A stretch of 60,957 bases of DNA from Methanothrix sp. (GTDB lineage: Archaea > Halobacteriota > Methanosarcinia > Methanotrichales > Methanotrichaceae). The DNA is taken from assembly GCF_026419855.1 (NCBI RefSeq), contig NZ_JAOAKP010000004.1:1-60957 (forward strand), given 5' to 3'. Made by a program: the position numbers and the translations under genes. Positions 8,147 to 16,106 of the stretch are shown here, piece by piece. The notes below the pieces were generated by a model. That model saw only the letters and a list, made by a program, of their open reading frames with translations, was not told the origin of the DNA and ran no database searches. Position 1 is the stretch's first letter. Each line of letters begins with the position of its first letter.

Positions 8147-9577
8147 ATGCAGGGCTGCTTTGAGATTCTGCACAAAGACCTGGCCGGCAGGATAGGGAAG
8201 CTTCACACGCCCCACGGCACTGTGGAGACGCCGGCGCTCATGCCTGTGGTGAACCCACACATCCATCTGCTTGACTCCCAGAAGCTGGCGGATCTCGGCG
8301 CTGAGATGATCATAACAAACAGCTACATCATCCACCAGGATCCCATGCTCAGGGAGGCGGCGCTCGAGCGTGGAGTCCACGGGCTTCTGAATTTCGGCGG
8401 GCCAGTTATGACAGACTCGGGCGCATTCCAGCTCTCCGTTTACGGTAGTGTGGACATAGAGCCGCTTGAGATATTTGAGTTCCAGCAGGAGATACGCTCG
8501 GACATCTCCGTGCCGCTGGACATACCAACATCTCCTGATGCTCCCAGGGAGCAGGCTGAGAGGGAGCTCGCGGAGACGGAGAGGCGGCTCAGGGAGGCGG
8601 TGGACCACAGAAGGGATGATCTCCTTCTCGCAGGGCCGGTGCAGGGCGGTATTTACCCTGATCTCAGAGAGTCTGCGGCGCGCAGGTTGAGGAATATGAG
8701 CTTCGATGTGTACCCGATCGGCGCGGTCGTCCCGCTAATGGAGAGCTACAGATTCAGGGAGCTTGTCGATGTGGTGGTTGCATCGAAGACCGGCCTGGGT
8801 CCTGGGGTGCCTGTCCATCTCTTCGGCGCCGGCCATCCGATGATATTTGCACTTGCAGCCGCCCTTGGGTGCGACCTCTTCGATTCCGCGGCGTATGCGC
8901 TTTACGCACGTGATGGAAGATACCTTACACCCACCGGCACATACAGGCTTTCTGAGCTGAGATATCTGCCCTGCTCGTGCGATGTGTGCAGAAAGCACAC
9001 GCCTGAATCCCTCAGCGAGGACCCAAAGAGGGTGGAGCTTCTCGCCCGCCACAACCTCGCGGTATCATTCCAGGAGATCAGGGCCGTGAGGCAGAGCATC
9101 CACGACGGACACCTCTGGGAGCATCTTGAGAGGAGATGCAGATCACATCCGAGGATGTATCAGGCATTAAGGCATCTCTCAAGATACGCGGAGTACCTTG
9201 AGAGGCTTGATCGCGTGTCGAAATCGACACTGTTCTATCTGAGCAACGAGTCTGCGAGGAGGCCAGAGGTCCTGAGGTACAGAAAGCGAATCTGCAGGCT
9301 GGAGCTTAAGGGAAGGGTCCTGGTGACGGACAAGCGTCCTGAAAATGTGGAATGCAACAAATACGATCACATCCTGGGTTTCCTCCCTCCATTCGGGCCG
9401 TATCCGCTGGGCCTGGAGGAGATGTACCCGCTGAACGCCGAGCTGCCTGGTGAGATGGATGAGAATGCGGTAAAGGAGGCGCTTGATACCTTGAGATCAC
9501 TTATCAGAGAGAACCCGGGCGCGGAGTTCCATGTTGAGATAAGCTATCTGGAGGGCTGCAGGGATGAGGTTCTTTGA
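8147..9577 (+). CDS. tgtA: Archaeosine tRNA-guanine transglycosylase (PUA-less)
   Basis: 476 residues. Exchanges guanine-15 of tRNA for preQ0 in archaeosine synthesis. Catalytic barrel: TDSGAFQLSVYGSVDI (active-site Asp, near residue 88) and the nucleophile region DIPTSPDAPREQAE near 124. Zinc site: CSCDVCRKH near 278. Archaeal TgtA of the Pyrococcus type continues into a PUA domain; this protein stops after the C1-like domain, and the PUA domain is found only on the next gene. ATG 8147 is preferred: a TATA-like CCTATTTATG near 8115 sits about 28 bp upstream, suggesting a leaderless message. Overlaps arcS by 14 bp. Confidence 0.93.
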   Translation: MQGCFEILHKDLAGRIGKLHTPHGTVETPALMPVVNPHIHLLDSQKLADLGAEMIITNSYIIHQDPMLREAALERGVHGLLNFGGPVMTDSGAFQLSVYGSVDIEPLEIFEFQQEIRSDISVPLDIPTSPDAPREQAERELAETERRLREAVDHRRDDLLLAGPVQGGIYPDLRESAARRLRNMSFDVYPIGAVVPLMESYRFRELVDVVVASKTGLGPGVPVHLFGAGHPMIFALAAALGCDLFDSAAYALYARDGRYLTPTGTYRLSELRYLPCSCDVCRKHTPESLSEDPKRVELLARHNLAVSFQEIRAVRQSIHDGHLWEHLERRCRSHPRMYQALRHLSRYAEYLERLDRVSKSTLFYLSNESARRPEVLRYRKRICRLELKGRVLVTDKRPENVECNKYDHILGFLPPFGPYPLGLEEMYPLNAELPGEMDENAVKEALDTLRSLIRENPGAEFHVEISYLEGCRDEVL

Positions 9578-11273
9578 GGTTCTCAGAAGGGATGGCCCGG
9601 CGCGACTTGGGAGGCTGATGCTCGATCGGAACATCACGACGCCCTGCATCTTATCGTCAGAGGACTATGTGTGCGCTGGAAGCGTCTTTAGATACAGGAG
9701 CCCACAGGAGGCGAGGGAAGCCACGATCTCCCTGGCGAAATCCCAGCGGGACGGCAGGAAGCTGATAGTTCTTCCATATCCATCTGATGTGGCTCAGGAT
9801 ATCGATATGGATATCGACGCGCCACGGGCTCTGGTTACAGACATTTCATCCGTAAAAAAAGACACTCAAAAAGATGCGGATGTGTATATTCTCAGTGCAG
9901 CCGGGACCATCTCAGGCGGGAGGGATCTCGTCGATACGCTGATAGGAATCCGGGAGTCGATACCCCCTGACTCCGCGCTTTATACCCCTGCGCTTGCAAC
10001 CCCATCGAACCTCTCGCTGCTTGTCTACCTGGGCGTGGACATCGTTGACTCTGTCAGGGTGGAGATGGACGGTCATTACAGCAGGTATCATACGAGGGAT
10101 GGTGTCTTCCAGAGGGAAGAGCTCTCTGAGCTACCTTGCAGGTGCGATCACTGCTCCTCCGGAGATGTAGCGGCGCACAACATCCTTAAGCTCGAGGAGG
10201 AGCTGGTGTGGGTCAGGGAGTGCATAAGGTCCGGCACACTCAGGGAGTATGTGGAGCGTCAGGTCAGATGCGTGCCGTGGATGACCGCGGCGCTCCGGCT
10301 CGCAGATATGCAGGAGCGGTACCTGGAGCGCAGGACGCCGACGCACAGAGGGGGTGTGATGTACGCGAACACCTCGGAGTCGCTGCACAGGGTCGAGGTC
10401 AGGAGGTTTGTGAGCCGGGTGCTCACCAGGTACAGGCCGCCTGAGAGCGATGTTCTTCTCCTCCTGCCATGCTCTGCCCGGAAACCCTACTCAGAGTCGA
10501 GGAGCCACAGGCTGTTTCACTCAGTCATGGGAAGCATGCGGAGATTCGTCCACGAGCTCATCCTTACCTCACCGCTCGCGATAGTCCCAAGGGAGCTTGA
10601 GGATGTATACCCGGCGGCGCACTACGACACGCCCGTGACAGGTGTATGGGATCTGGAGGAGAGGGCCTGGCTCGTGAGCTCTCTCCGATCGTATCTGGAA
10701 AAGCACAGATACACGCGAATCGTTGCGCATATCGAGGGCGAGCTGTGCGATGCACTTCGTGATGGCGGGATTGAGGCGGTGTACACAGGCGGAGGAACAG
10801 GGCCGGGGGAGCTCGAACGGCTCAGGGAGGCGCTGGAGTTCGTTTGCAGAGACGCCAGGCCCATCGGAAACTTCAGGCTCCAGGAGTTCAGGGCGAAGAT
10901 CGATTTCTATTTCGGATCTGGAGCTGGAGATGTCCTCATTCAGGGCGCGAAGGTGAAGGGGAACAGGCTTCTCGATCCAACAGGGAAAGCGCTCGCGTCC
11001 ATCAACAGCGGCAGGATCGCGCTCACGCTGGAGGGCGCGCGGAGGCTGCTGCCGCTCAAAGCTTACACCGTGCGCATAGTTGGTTTCATCCCCAGAGGAT
11101 CCGTGCTGGCGCCAGGTGTGGTCGACGCGGACGAGCAGATCCGGCCCGGGGATGAGGTGATTGTTGTTGGAGATGGTTTCCTCGGGACAGGAAGAGCCAG
11201 GATGAGCGGGTGGGAGATGGTCGCCTCCAGGCGCGGAGTGGCCGTGGAGCTGCGGGAGGGGGCTGAGGTTTGA
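9564..11273 (+). CDS. arcS: Archaeosine synthase ArcS (TgtA2) with PUA domain
   Basis: 569 residues. ArcS converts preQ0-15 in tRNA to archaeosine or its lysine adduct. The N-terminal half is a degenerate TGT-like barrel that still has CRCDHCSSGD near residue 190. The diagnostic ArcS motif PCSARKPYSESRSH lies near 305-318. The C-terminus (about 490-569) is a PUA RNA-binding domain with LPLKAYTVRIVGFIPRGSVLAPGVV and GDEVIVVGDGFLGTGRARMS. Begins inside the end of tgtA, so the two consecutive archaeosine steps are translationally coupled. Length is usual for ArcS. Confidence 0.93.
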   Translation: MRFFEVLRRDGPARLGRLMLDRNITTPCILSSEDYVCAGSVFRYRSPQEAREATISLAKSQRDGRKLIVLPYPSDVAQDIDMDIDAPRALVTDISSVKKDTQKDADVYILSAAGTISGGRDLVDTLIGIRESIPPDSALYTPALATPSNLSLLVYLGVDIVDSVRVEMDGHYSRYHTRDGVFQREELSELPCRCDHCSSGDVAAHNILKLEEELVWVRECIRSGTLREYVERQVRCVPWMTAALRLADMQERYLERRTPTHRGGVMYANTSESLHRVEVRRFVSRVLTRYRPPESDVLLLLPCSARKPYSESRSHRLFHSVMGSMRRFVHELILTSPLAIVPRELEDVYPAAHYDTPVTGVWDLEERAWLVSSLRSYLEKHRYTRIVAHIEGELCDALRDGGIEAVYTGGGTGPGELERLREALEFVCRDARPIGNFRLQEFRAKIDFYFGSGAGDVLIQGAKVKGNRLLDPTGKALASINSGRIALTLEGARRLLPLKAYTVRIVGFIPRGSVLAPGVVDADEQIRPGDEVIVVGDGFLGTGRARMSGWEMVASRRGVAVELREGAEV

Positions 11274-11355
11274 AGGGGTGCAATCAATCAAAGCATGCCA
11301 ATGAGATGCGGTAACGCTCTCGCCGCAAAATAAAAAATGGTCCCCTTCAGGGTCC

Positions 11356-11889
11356 TCAGGATGCACCGTAGAGCTTCTGAATTCCTGCGGTATCTCCACC
11401 GCCCAGTGTCCACCGTGAGGTTCCATCGTTGTATCCGTACATGATCTGGTTCTTGTTGCTGTCAGCGTACAGATCCGCGAGACCCAGCGTGTGTCCGAGC
11501 TCGTGCAGTGCGATTGTGCGGATGTCGAAGCAGTTCGCCTTATTGCCTTCAACCTGATCAATGCGCCAGCTAAGTCTGTTGTTGTACCAGCAGTCTGATT
11601 CAACCGCCTGAGTATACAGCTTGCCGTCGGCACCTGTTACAATCTTTGCCCTTGTGTACCATGTGACTGTCATGGCTATTGTATTATCGGAGAGACGTGT
11701 ATCCGAGGTCCACATGTGCACGTTTTTGTAGTCACGTGTGCCGTAATTTCCAAAGTCACGGTCGAATCCATAGCTTGCTTCCGCAACATTCCCGAAAAGG
11801 GCCTCAGCAGCTACAGTGTCCCAGCTAATTTCTGCAGATGTAATTTGCGATTTCACGCTGTCCACGGAAAGCGAGGATGGTGGATCCAT
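11356..11889 (-). CDS. Matrixin-type zinc metalloprotease, 3' part of a frameshifted gene
   Basis: 177 residues from the first ATG in this frame. Metzincin zinc site HELGHTLGLADLY near residue 129 (HExxHxxGxxD), with Met-turn IMYGYN about 20 residues later, so a peptidase of the matrixin (M10) type. The ATG at 11889 lies inside the catalytic fold: the same frame stays open upstream for about 50 codons and encodes KPAPSEPSYKLSGYRWSRNP, the usual first strand of a matrixin domain. That stretch has no start codon or signal peptide of its own, but it runs on directly from the end of the upstream secreted gene in another frame. The two are probably one secreted protease of about 430 residues interrupted at a C5/G5 run (11984-11988). 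Confidence 0.75.
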   Translation of the reverse strand: MDPPSSLSVDSVKSQITSAEISWDTVAAEALFGNVAEASYGFDRDFGNYGTRDYKNVHMWTSDTRLSDNTIAMTVTWYTRAKIVTGADGKLYTQAVESDCWYNNRLSWRIDQVEGNKANCFDIRTIALHELGHTLGLADLYADSNKNQIMYGYNDGTSRWTLGGGDTAGIQKLYGAS

Positions 11890-11939
11890 TGAGGAAACGG
11901 TTATACCGATACACGGATTCCTGCTCCACCTGTACCCGC

Positions 11940-12614
11940 TCAGCTTGTATGAGGGCTCTGAAGGCGCAGGCTTTGCGCTGGCTCCCCCTTCGCGTTCTGT
12001 GGGACGACCCCGAACTCCTCGATCTTGTTGTCATCTGCGACATACAGCGCATGTACGCTCACAGCAGCATCCTGCCCGATTATCCCCTGCGCCAGCTCCT
12101 CATTTAAGCACTGAGTTCCGAGGGCTGAGGCCTGTCCGGTGGTCATGGCCTGATCAGCAGCGACGGATGTGAGCGAGACGCTCATATCCCCGCCCTCTCC
12201 CACGAATCCCCCAGCCACGCTCATCTCGTTCTCCACACCGCTGGAGACCGTTGAGAACATTCCTATAGATCCGCTGAGCGAGGCCTGCATTCCGGAAGCG
12301 ACTGCTCCCCCAGATGCATCATCACTGGCCGCGTAGCTTAACGCGCTATCTGCTGCCACTCTCCTGATCACGGAGCCGGAGCCGCTGGACACGCCCTCAG
12401 CAATCATGCCGGGTCCGGTAGCCACAGACTGCCTGGAAAGCGCGCCGCCTCCCAGAGCCATGTCCGAGACAAGAGATGCGTCTTTACCGAGACTGTACGT
12501 GCTGTGTGCTGTTGCCCCTCCAGCGCTGCCAGCTGTGCTCGCAGTGACCGATATCGCGCAGGCAGGAGCGACAAACATCATGAGAATAGCAACAAGTGCA
12601 AGCAAAAATTTCAT
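11940..12614 (-). CDS. Secreted Gly/Ser/Ala-rich protein, 5' part of the frameshifted matrixin gene
   Basis: Signal peptide MKFLLALVAILMMFVAPACA, then about 200 residues rich in Ser, Ala, Gly and Val with little complexity (for example GGGALSRQSVATGPG), resembling surface-protein repeats. ATG 12614 has GGGAG eight bases upstream; further in-frame ATGs at 12632 and 12710 are less likely. A minus-strand TATA box (TTATATATAAAA, about 12671-12682) precedes it. In this frame the gene ends after GEPAQSLRLQSPHTS, which looks out of frame: adding one G to the G5 run complementary to 11984-11988 continues smoothly into a Pro-rich linker and the matrixin domain. Alone it has no recognised function. Confidence 0.7.
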   Translation of the reverse strand: MKFLLALVAILMMFVAPACAISVTASTAGSAGGATAHSTYSLGKDASLVSDMALGGGALSRQSVATGPGMIAEGVSSGSGSVIRRVAADSALSYAASDDASGGAVASGMQASLSGSIGMFSTVSSGVENEMSVAGGFVGEGGDMSVSLTSVAADQAMTTGQASALGTQCLNEELAQGIIGQDAAVSVHALYVADDNKIEEFGVVPQNAKGEPAQSLRLQSPHTS

Positions 12615-12762
12615 GAGATCGACTCCCTGCATTGACTCCCACTCATCTGTTATCAAAATGATTGGCTGTTTTATATATAACTTTTGATCGCATGCACCCT
12701 CGCGACGCATTTCCCCTCAGAACGGCCTCTGCCACAGTGCTGAAGTGTATGAGGAGATGCGA

Positions 12763-13320
12763 TCACATCACAGGTCTCGGGTAGATCGTCTCATCCCTTG
12801 AGTAGCGAATCTCGAAGAACCTGCTTTTTTCTGCGGAGCCGGTTGTGGTCGGCGCAGCCTTTGGCTCGACTGCAACCTCATTTTTGTCAGTCATAGACGT
12901 GACGTTGAGGAAGTTGGGATCCGGATTTGTGAGCGTGGCTATGAAGCCGCCCCTCCATGCCCTGCCATCGGATGATGCCGCGATGAAGCTTCCCCTGAGG
13001 ATGCCGGAATCCTGGCTGGTGCCCTTGAGGGAGATTATGAGAATACGCTTCCTGTACATCGTTGCTGTGATCTGGAAGCCATCAGGACCCCAGGTGCCTG
13101 AGATCTTTCCCTCCATATGCTCCGGATCCTCTATGTATGCATCTCCACTTATGGCGCTGCCGTTCTGGACGATCGAGACGATCGTGCTCCCCAGCATCTC
13201 AGATGTGGTCGACCAGGCGACATCGTACCTGAAGTCCCAGAGCCCTGTGATATCTGCATTTGCGGGGAAAACTGAGACCAGGATTATCGCGATCAGAGCA
13301 GCACATCTCCTCGCAGCCAT
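12763..13320 (-). CDS. Secreted protein of unknown function
   Basis: 185 residues. Signal peptide MAARRCAALIAIILVSVFPANA; mature protein starts DITGLWDFRYDV. The body has alternating beta-strand character (GKISGTWGPDGFQITATMY, RGSFIAASSDGRAWRGGFI), as in small beta-barrel lipocalin-like or DUF-type secreted proteins; a specific family is not recognised. ATG 13320 lies about 26 bp from the centre of a TATA box at 13341-13350, so the message is probably leaderless. That TATA box appears to be shared with the divergent HD phosphohydrolase. Confidence 0.75.
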   Translation of the reverse strand: MAARRCAALIAIILVSVFPANADITGLWDFRYDVAWSTTSEMLGSTIVSIVQNGSAISGDAYIEDPEHMEGKISGTWGPDGFQITATMYRKRILIISLKGTSQDSGILRGSFIAASSDGRAWRGGFIATLTNPDPNFLNVTSMTDKNEVAVEPKAAPTTTGSAEKSRFFEIRYSRDETIYPRPVM

Positions 13321-13340
13321 CACCTGATGATGGGATGCTA

Positions 13341-13350
13341 TTATTTATAA
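13341..13350. promoter_or_regulatory. Shared bidirectional TATA box
   Basis: TTATTTATAA reads as a TATA box on both strands (TTATAAATAA on the minus strand). The start codons of the two divergent genes, ATG 13320 (minus) and ATG 13371 (plus), lie symmetrically 25-26 bp from its centre, the archaeal TATA-to-start distance. No Shine-Dalgarno sequence fits either gene at that position, in line with leaderless mRNAs in both directions. Confidence 0.6.
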
Positions 13351-13370
13351 GCTGCACCTTGGATTGATGC

Positions 13371-14558
13371 ATGGTGGAGATCAGGGATCCCGTTCACGGG
13401 TATGTGAAGATAGATGGCCTGTGCCTCTCGCTGCTGGACGCCCCCCAGCTTCAGAGGCTTCGCTGGATCAGGCAGCTCGGGCTTGCGTGTCTTGTCTATC
13501 CAGGAGCGTCTCACTCCAGGTTCGAGCACAGCCTGGGCTCATATCATCTTGCGGTGATCCTCAGCGAGCGGCTGGGTCTCAGCGATGACGACGCGATGAA
13601 AATAAGGGCCGCTGCGCTTCTCCACGACATCGGGCATGGCCCTCTATCACATGTGACAGAGCCGATGCTCTCCAGGTACCTCCGCCGCGGACATGAGAGC
13701 ATAATGGATCAGCTCAGATCTGAGGAGATTCGCGCTCGCCTCGAGCAGTACGGAATAACGCCTGAGGAGATACAGAGGCTCATAAAGGGCGGGACAGAGC
13801 TGGGGAAGATAGTCTCAGGCGAGATAGATGTGGACAGGATGGATTACCTCATAAGAGATGCGCACTACACCGGCGTTGCTTATGGCGTATTCGATCACCT
13901 CAGGCTCATCGAGAGGATGCATCTATCAGCAGGCAGGCTCATGATCGACTCTGGAGGAGTTCATGCAGCCGAGTCTCTCCTGCTATCAAGACTCCTCATG
14001 CAGCCCACCGTCTATCAGCACCACGTCTGCAGGATCTCCGAGTGCATGGTTGCATGTGCGCTGAGATACATGATCGAGGATCTTGGTTTTGATCCGTTAT
14101 CTATTCTGAGACTGGACGACTTCGAGCTCTTTGCAGCCATGAGATCCGCAGGGGGATATGCAGCTGAGATCGCGGAGCGGATCAAGGCCAGAAGGCTCTT
14201 CAAGAGGGCGCTGTACGTCGGCACAGAATTACTGGAGTTCGTGCCAAAGGCCGGAAGCGAGAGGAGGCTTGCAGAGGAGATAGCATCAGAGGCGGGCGTC
14301 GATCCGAGATACGTGCTCCTGGACAGCCCGCCTGCTCCTGAGGTTCCGGAGGGAAGGTTCCCTGTGATGATCAACACGGACGTAATGCAGCTTCGCGAGA
14401 TCTCGCCTGTGATAAGGATGCTTGAGGATGCACACAGGGCGACATGGAGGCTTGGTGTCTACACCCTACCGGAGCACAGGGAGAGGGTCGCAAGAGCTGC
14501 TGAGCGCTGTCTTGGGGTTAGAAAGCCCCCTGTCCAGCATACCCTTGACTTGCTTTGA
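13371..14558 (+). CDS. HD-superfamily phosphohydrolase (dNTPase/SAMHD1-like)
   Basis: 395 residues. N-terminus IRDPVHGYVKIDGLCLSLLD and the metal-binding HD residues are clear: HSRFEHSLGSYHL near residue 48, LLHDIGHGPLSH near 85 (the HD dyad) and DVDRMDYLIRDAHYTG near 155. This is the SAMHD1/YdhJ-type branch that hydrolyses nucleoside triphosphates, commonly dNTPs; the exact substrate is not fixed by sequence. The ATG is about 25 bp from the shared TATA box and is likely leaderless. The C-terminal 150 residues are less conserved. No operon partner. Confidence 0.9.
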   Translation: MVEIRDPVHGYVKIDGLCLSLLDAPQLQRLRWIRQLGLACLVYPGASHSRFEHSLGSYHLAVILSERLGLSDDDAMKIRAAALLHDIGHGPLSHVTEPMLSRYLRRGHESIMDQLRSEEIRARLEQYGITPEEIQRLIKGGTELGKIVSGEIDVDRMDYLIRDAHYTGVAYGVFDHLRLIERMHLSAGRLMIDSGGVHAAESLLLSRLLMQPTVYQHHVCRISECMVACALRYMIEDLGFDPLSILRLDDFELFAAMRSAGGYAAEIAERIKARRLFKRALYVGTELLEFVPKAGSERRLAEEIASEAGVDPRYVLLDSPPAPEVPEGRFPVMINTDVMQLREISPVIRMLEDAHRATWRLGVYTLPEHRERVARAAERCLGVRKPPVQHTLDLL

Positions 14559-14604
14559 GGCTCATAAATGTTAGCCGGCGGATTGGTTAATACCGCATAA
14601 AGAT

Positions 14605-14674
14605 GCGAAGTCGAATGCCTCTGGTTTGGGATGGCAGAGCTCGCCTCTTCCACGATTCAGCCAGATGAGCCTCT
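14605..14674 (+). repeat. R4 dispersed repeat, copy 1
   Basis: About 70 bp, from GCGAAGTCGAATGCC to CCAGATGAGCCTCTTG, aligned with 30343-30414 (GCGAAGTAGAACGCC to CCATATGAGCCTTTGA). Identity is moderate and the ends are approximate. The remaining spacer between the HD gene and the small gene at 14829 contains no gene that I can support. Confidence 0.4.
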
Positions 14675-14828
14675 TGAATGCAGAAAAGCTGGATGGTGTC
14701 TCGTTCGCTGAACAAACCTCGCTTCCGTGGCCAGCGGCATAAGCATGCACCGGTGGCATCTGCACTCAGTGATCACACAAAAGAAAGTGCAGCAATAAAG
14801 TGTAGCTGATGTCAGGGCCGGAGAACCC

Positions 14829-15074
14829 TCACTCCTCTTCCTCAGACATCATGCTCTTCATGCCGTTTGCAAGCTCGCTGATTATCGGCTCCATCGCCTC
14901 TCTGATGTCAGGCCTGTACTTTACGACCATGTCTGTGATCAGCGGTATCCCTATGAACTTGAGTGAGGCATTGATCTCCGACATCTCGTCCGCGATCTCA
15001 GCGAGCAGAGCTGCGATCTCCTCCAGGCTCTCCTTTATGCTCTCTAGGCCCTCATCCTTTGATTGCTTTGCCAT
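14829..15074 (-). CDS. Small acidic coiled-coil protein of unknown function
   Basis: 81 residues. The N-terminal two thirds form a heptad-like helix (SIKESLEEIAALLAEIADEMSEINASL), followed by a short hydrophobic segment FIGIPLITDMVV and a very acidic end (SEEEE). No catalytic motif. AGGTGA lies four bases before the ATG, a good ribosome binding site, which supports that the gene is real. It stands alone; likely a small oligomerising or partner-binding protein, but the function is unknown. Confidence 0.65.
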   Translation of the reverse strand: MAKQSKDEGLESIKESLEEIAALLAEIADEMSEINASLKFIGIPLITDMVVKYRPDIREAMEPIISELANGMKSMMSEEEE

Positions 15075-15283
15075 ATATTCACCTTAGCTGTGGCCTTTGG
15101 GGGTATGGTATATGTATCTGACGAATGTCTCTGACCTTTTACATCTGATGGATGCGAGAGACAGGGCAGAAGCAACGGCTGCATCGATCTGGGTCCGGCG
15201 AGCAGGCCAACAATGGGTGAAACTTGCTGAAACAATACAGGGAGCAGTCAAAACTGAAGAAACAGCGTAGTGCAATTCATCGA

Positions 15284-15325
15284 GTGACCTCCTCTATGGC
15301 ATGAAGACCGGCATTTGCGCACTCC
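15284..15325 (+). repeat. Decayed IS200/IS605-like end hairpin
   Basis: TGACCTCCTCTATGGCATGA... followed by GACCGGCATTTGCGCACTCC. It aligns with the clearer copy at 26249-26287, in which CCGGCCTGAAGGCCGGAGTTTGCG forms the hairpin typical of IS200/IS605 right ends. Here the hairpin is mutated. No tnpA or tnpB gene is present. Confidence 0.35.
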
Positions 15326-15334
15326 TGCACACTA

Positions 15335-15868
15335 TCATGTCATCCTGGAGAAGCACTCCTTGCAGACGATCTTGCCGTTCACAACCCTGCCACTGATCTC
15401 CATGAAGCTCTCGCCGCACTCCTGGCATTTTATCGACGGGTATATCCTCGCTCTCGGCGGCTCTGGGATAGCCACCTCCCTCACAGAAAGTATCGCCTCA
15501 TCGGGAGCGCTCAGAATCGCCTCGATGGCCCTCGATCTCGCCTCCTCATCTCTTCCTGCGCTGAATATCTCCTGCAGGATGTCGTCCCTGAAGTAGATCC
15601 TTATGGCCCTTCCCTCACCTCTGTGGTGAAATGTGAATACCTGTTTGCCGTTGTCGATGAACATCAGGTTTCCCTTGCCGAAGGTGCATCCGAGCATTTG
15701 CTGTATCGCATCGACGCTGCATGAGTTGTTCTCGACCACAGCCACGAGCTCCTCGTCCTCGGATCTGCGGTAGTGGCTCTTCACGTATTTCGCCACCCTG
15801 TAGCCGATCGCCAGACCCGGGCACATATGGCCGTGAAACTCGACCGCTCTTTTTAAATCATCTTCCAT
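15335..15868 (-). CDS. FmdE-family protein with C-terminal zinc ribbon
   Basis: 177 residues. FmdE/FwdE family domain with FHGHMCPGLAIGYRVAKY near residue 9 (conserved His and Cys), ENNSCSVDAIQQMLGCTFGKGNL near 46 and FHHRGEGRAIRIYF. The C-terminus is a zinc ribbon, C-x2-C (KCQECGE) and C-x2-C (VCKECFS). FmdE was first found copurifying with molybdenum formylmethanofuran dehydrogenase, but family members occur away from it and probably bind metal or a cofactor. This gene is not next to fmd/fwd genes. The stop is followed by a decayed transposon end. Function is inferred from family only. Confidence 0.85.
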   Translation of the reverse strand: MEDDLKRAVEFHGHMCPGLAIGYRVAKYVKSHYRRSEDEELVAVVENNSCSVDAIQQMLGCTFGKGNLMFIDNGKQVFTFHHRGEGRAIRIYFRDDILQEIFSAGRDEEARSRAIEAILSAPDEAILSVREVAIPEPPRARIYPSIKCQECGESFMEISGRVVNGKIVCKECFSRMT

Positions 15869-16106
15869 GTGTGTTAACTGATCACATCCATGACTTCAAT
15901 CTGGCGATGGTTCTTCAGAGCGAGCGCAGACTGTTGAATTCAGCGAAGAACACATGCAGGCTGCACCGCCGGCATGGTGCAGGTGGAAATCCACGCAATC
16001 ACATCACAAGATCACGCTGTGACCGGGATTGTGTACATGGTGTACCTGCACCGAGATCTCGCAGCTTCCTGAAGACCCCTCCAGATGGTTCTGATTTCCG
16101 ATCTCT

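Noticed and set aside
15335-15868. FmdE-family gene considered as a genuine formylmethanofuran dehydrogenase subunit
   Set aside because: No fmd or fwd catalytic genes are near and the family is broader than the enzyme; only the family name is supported.
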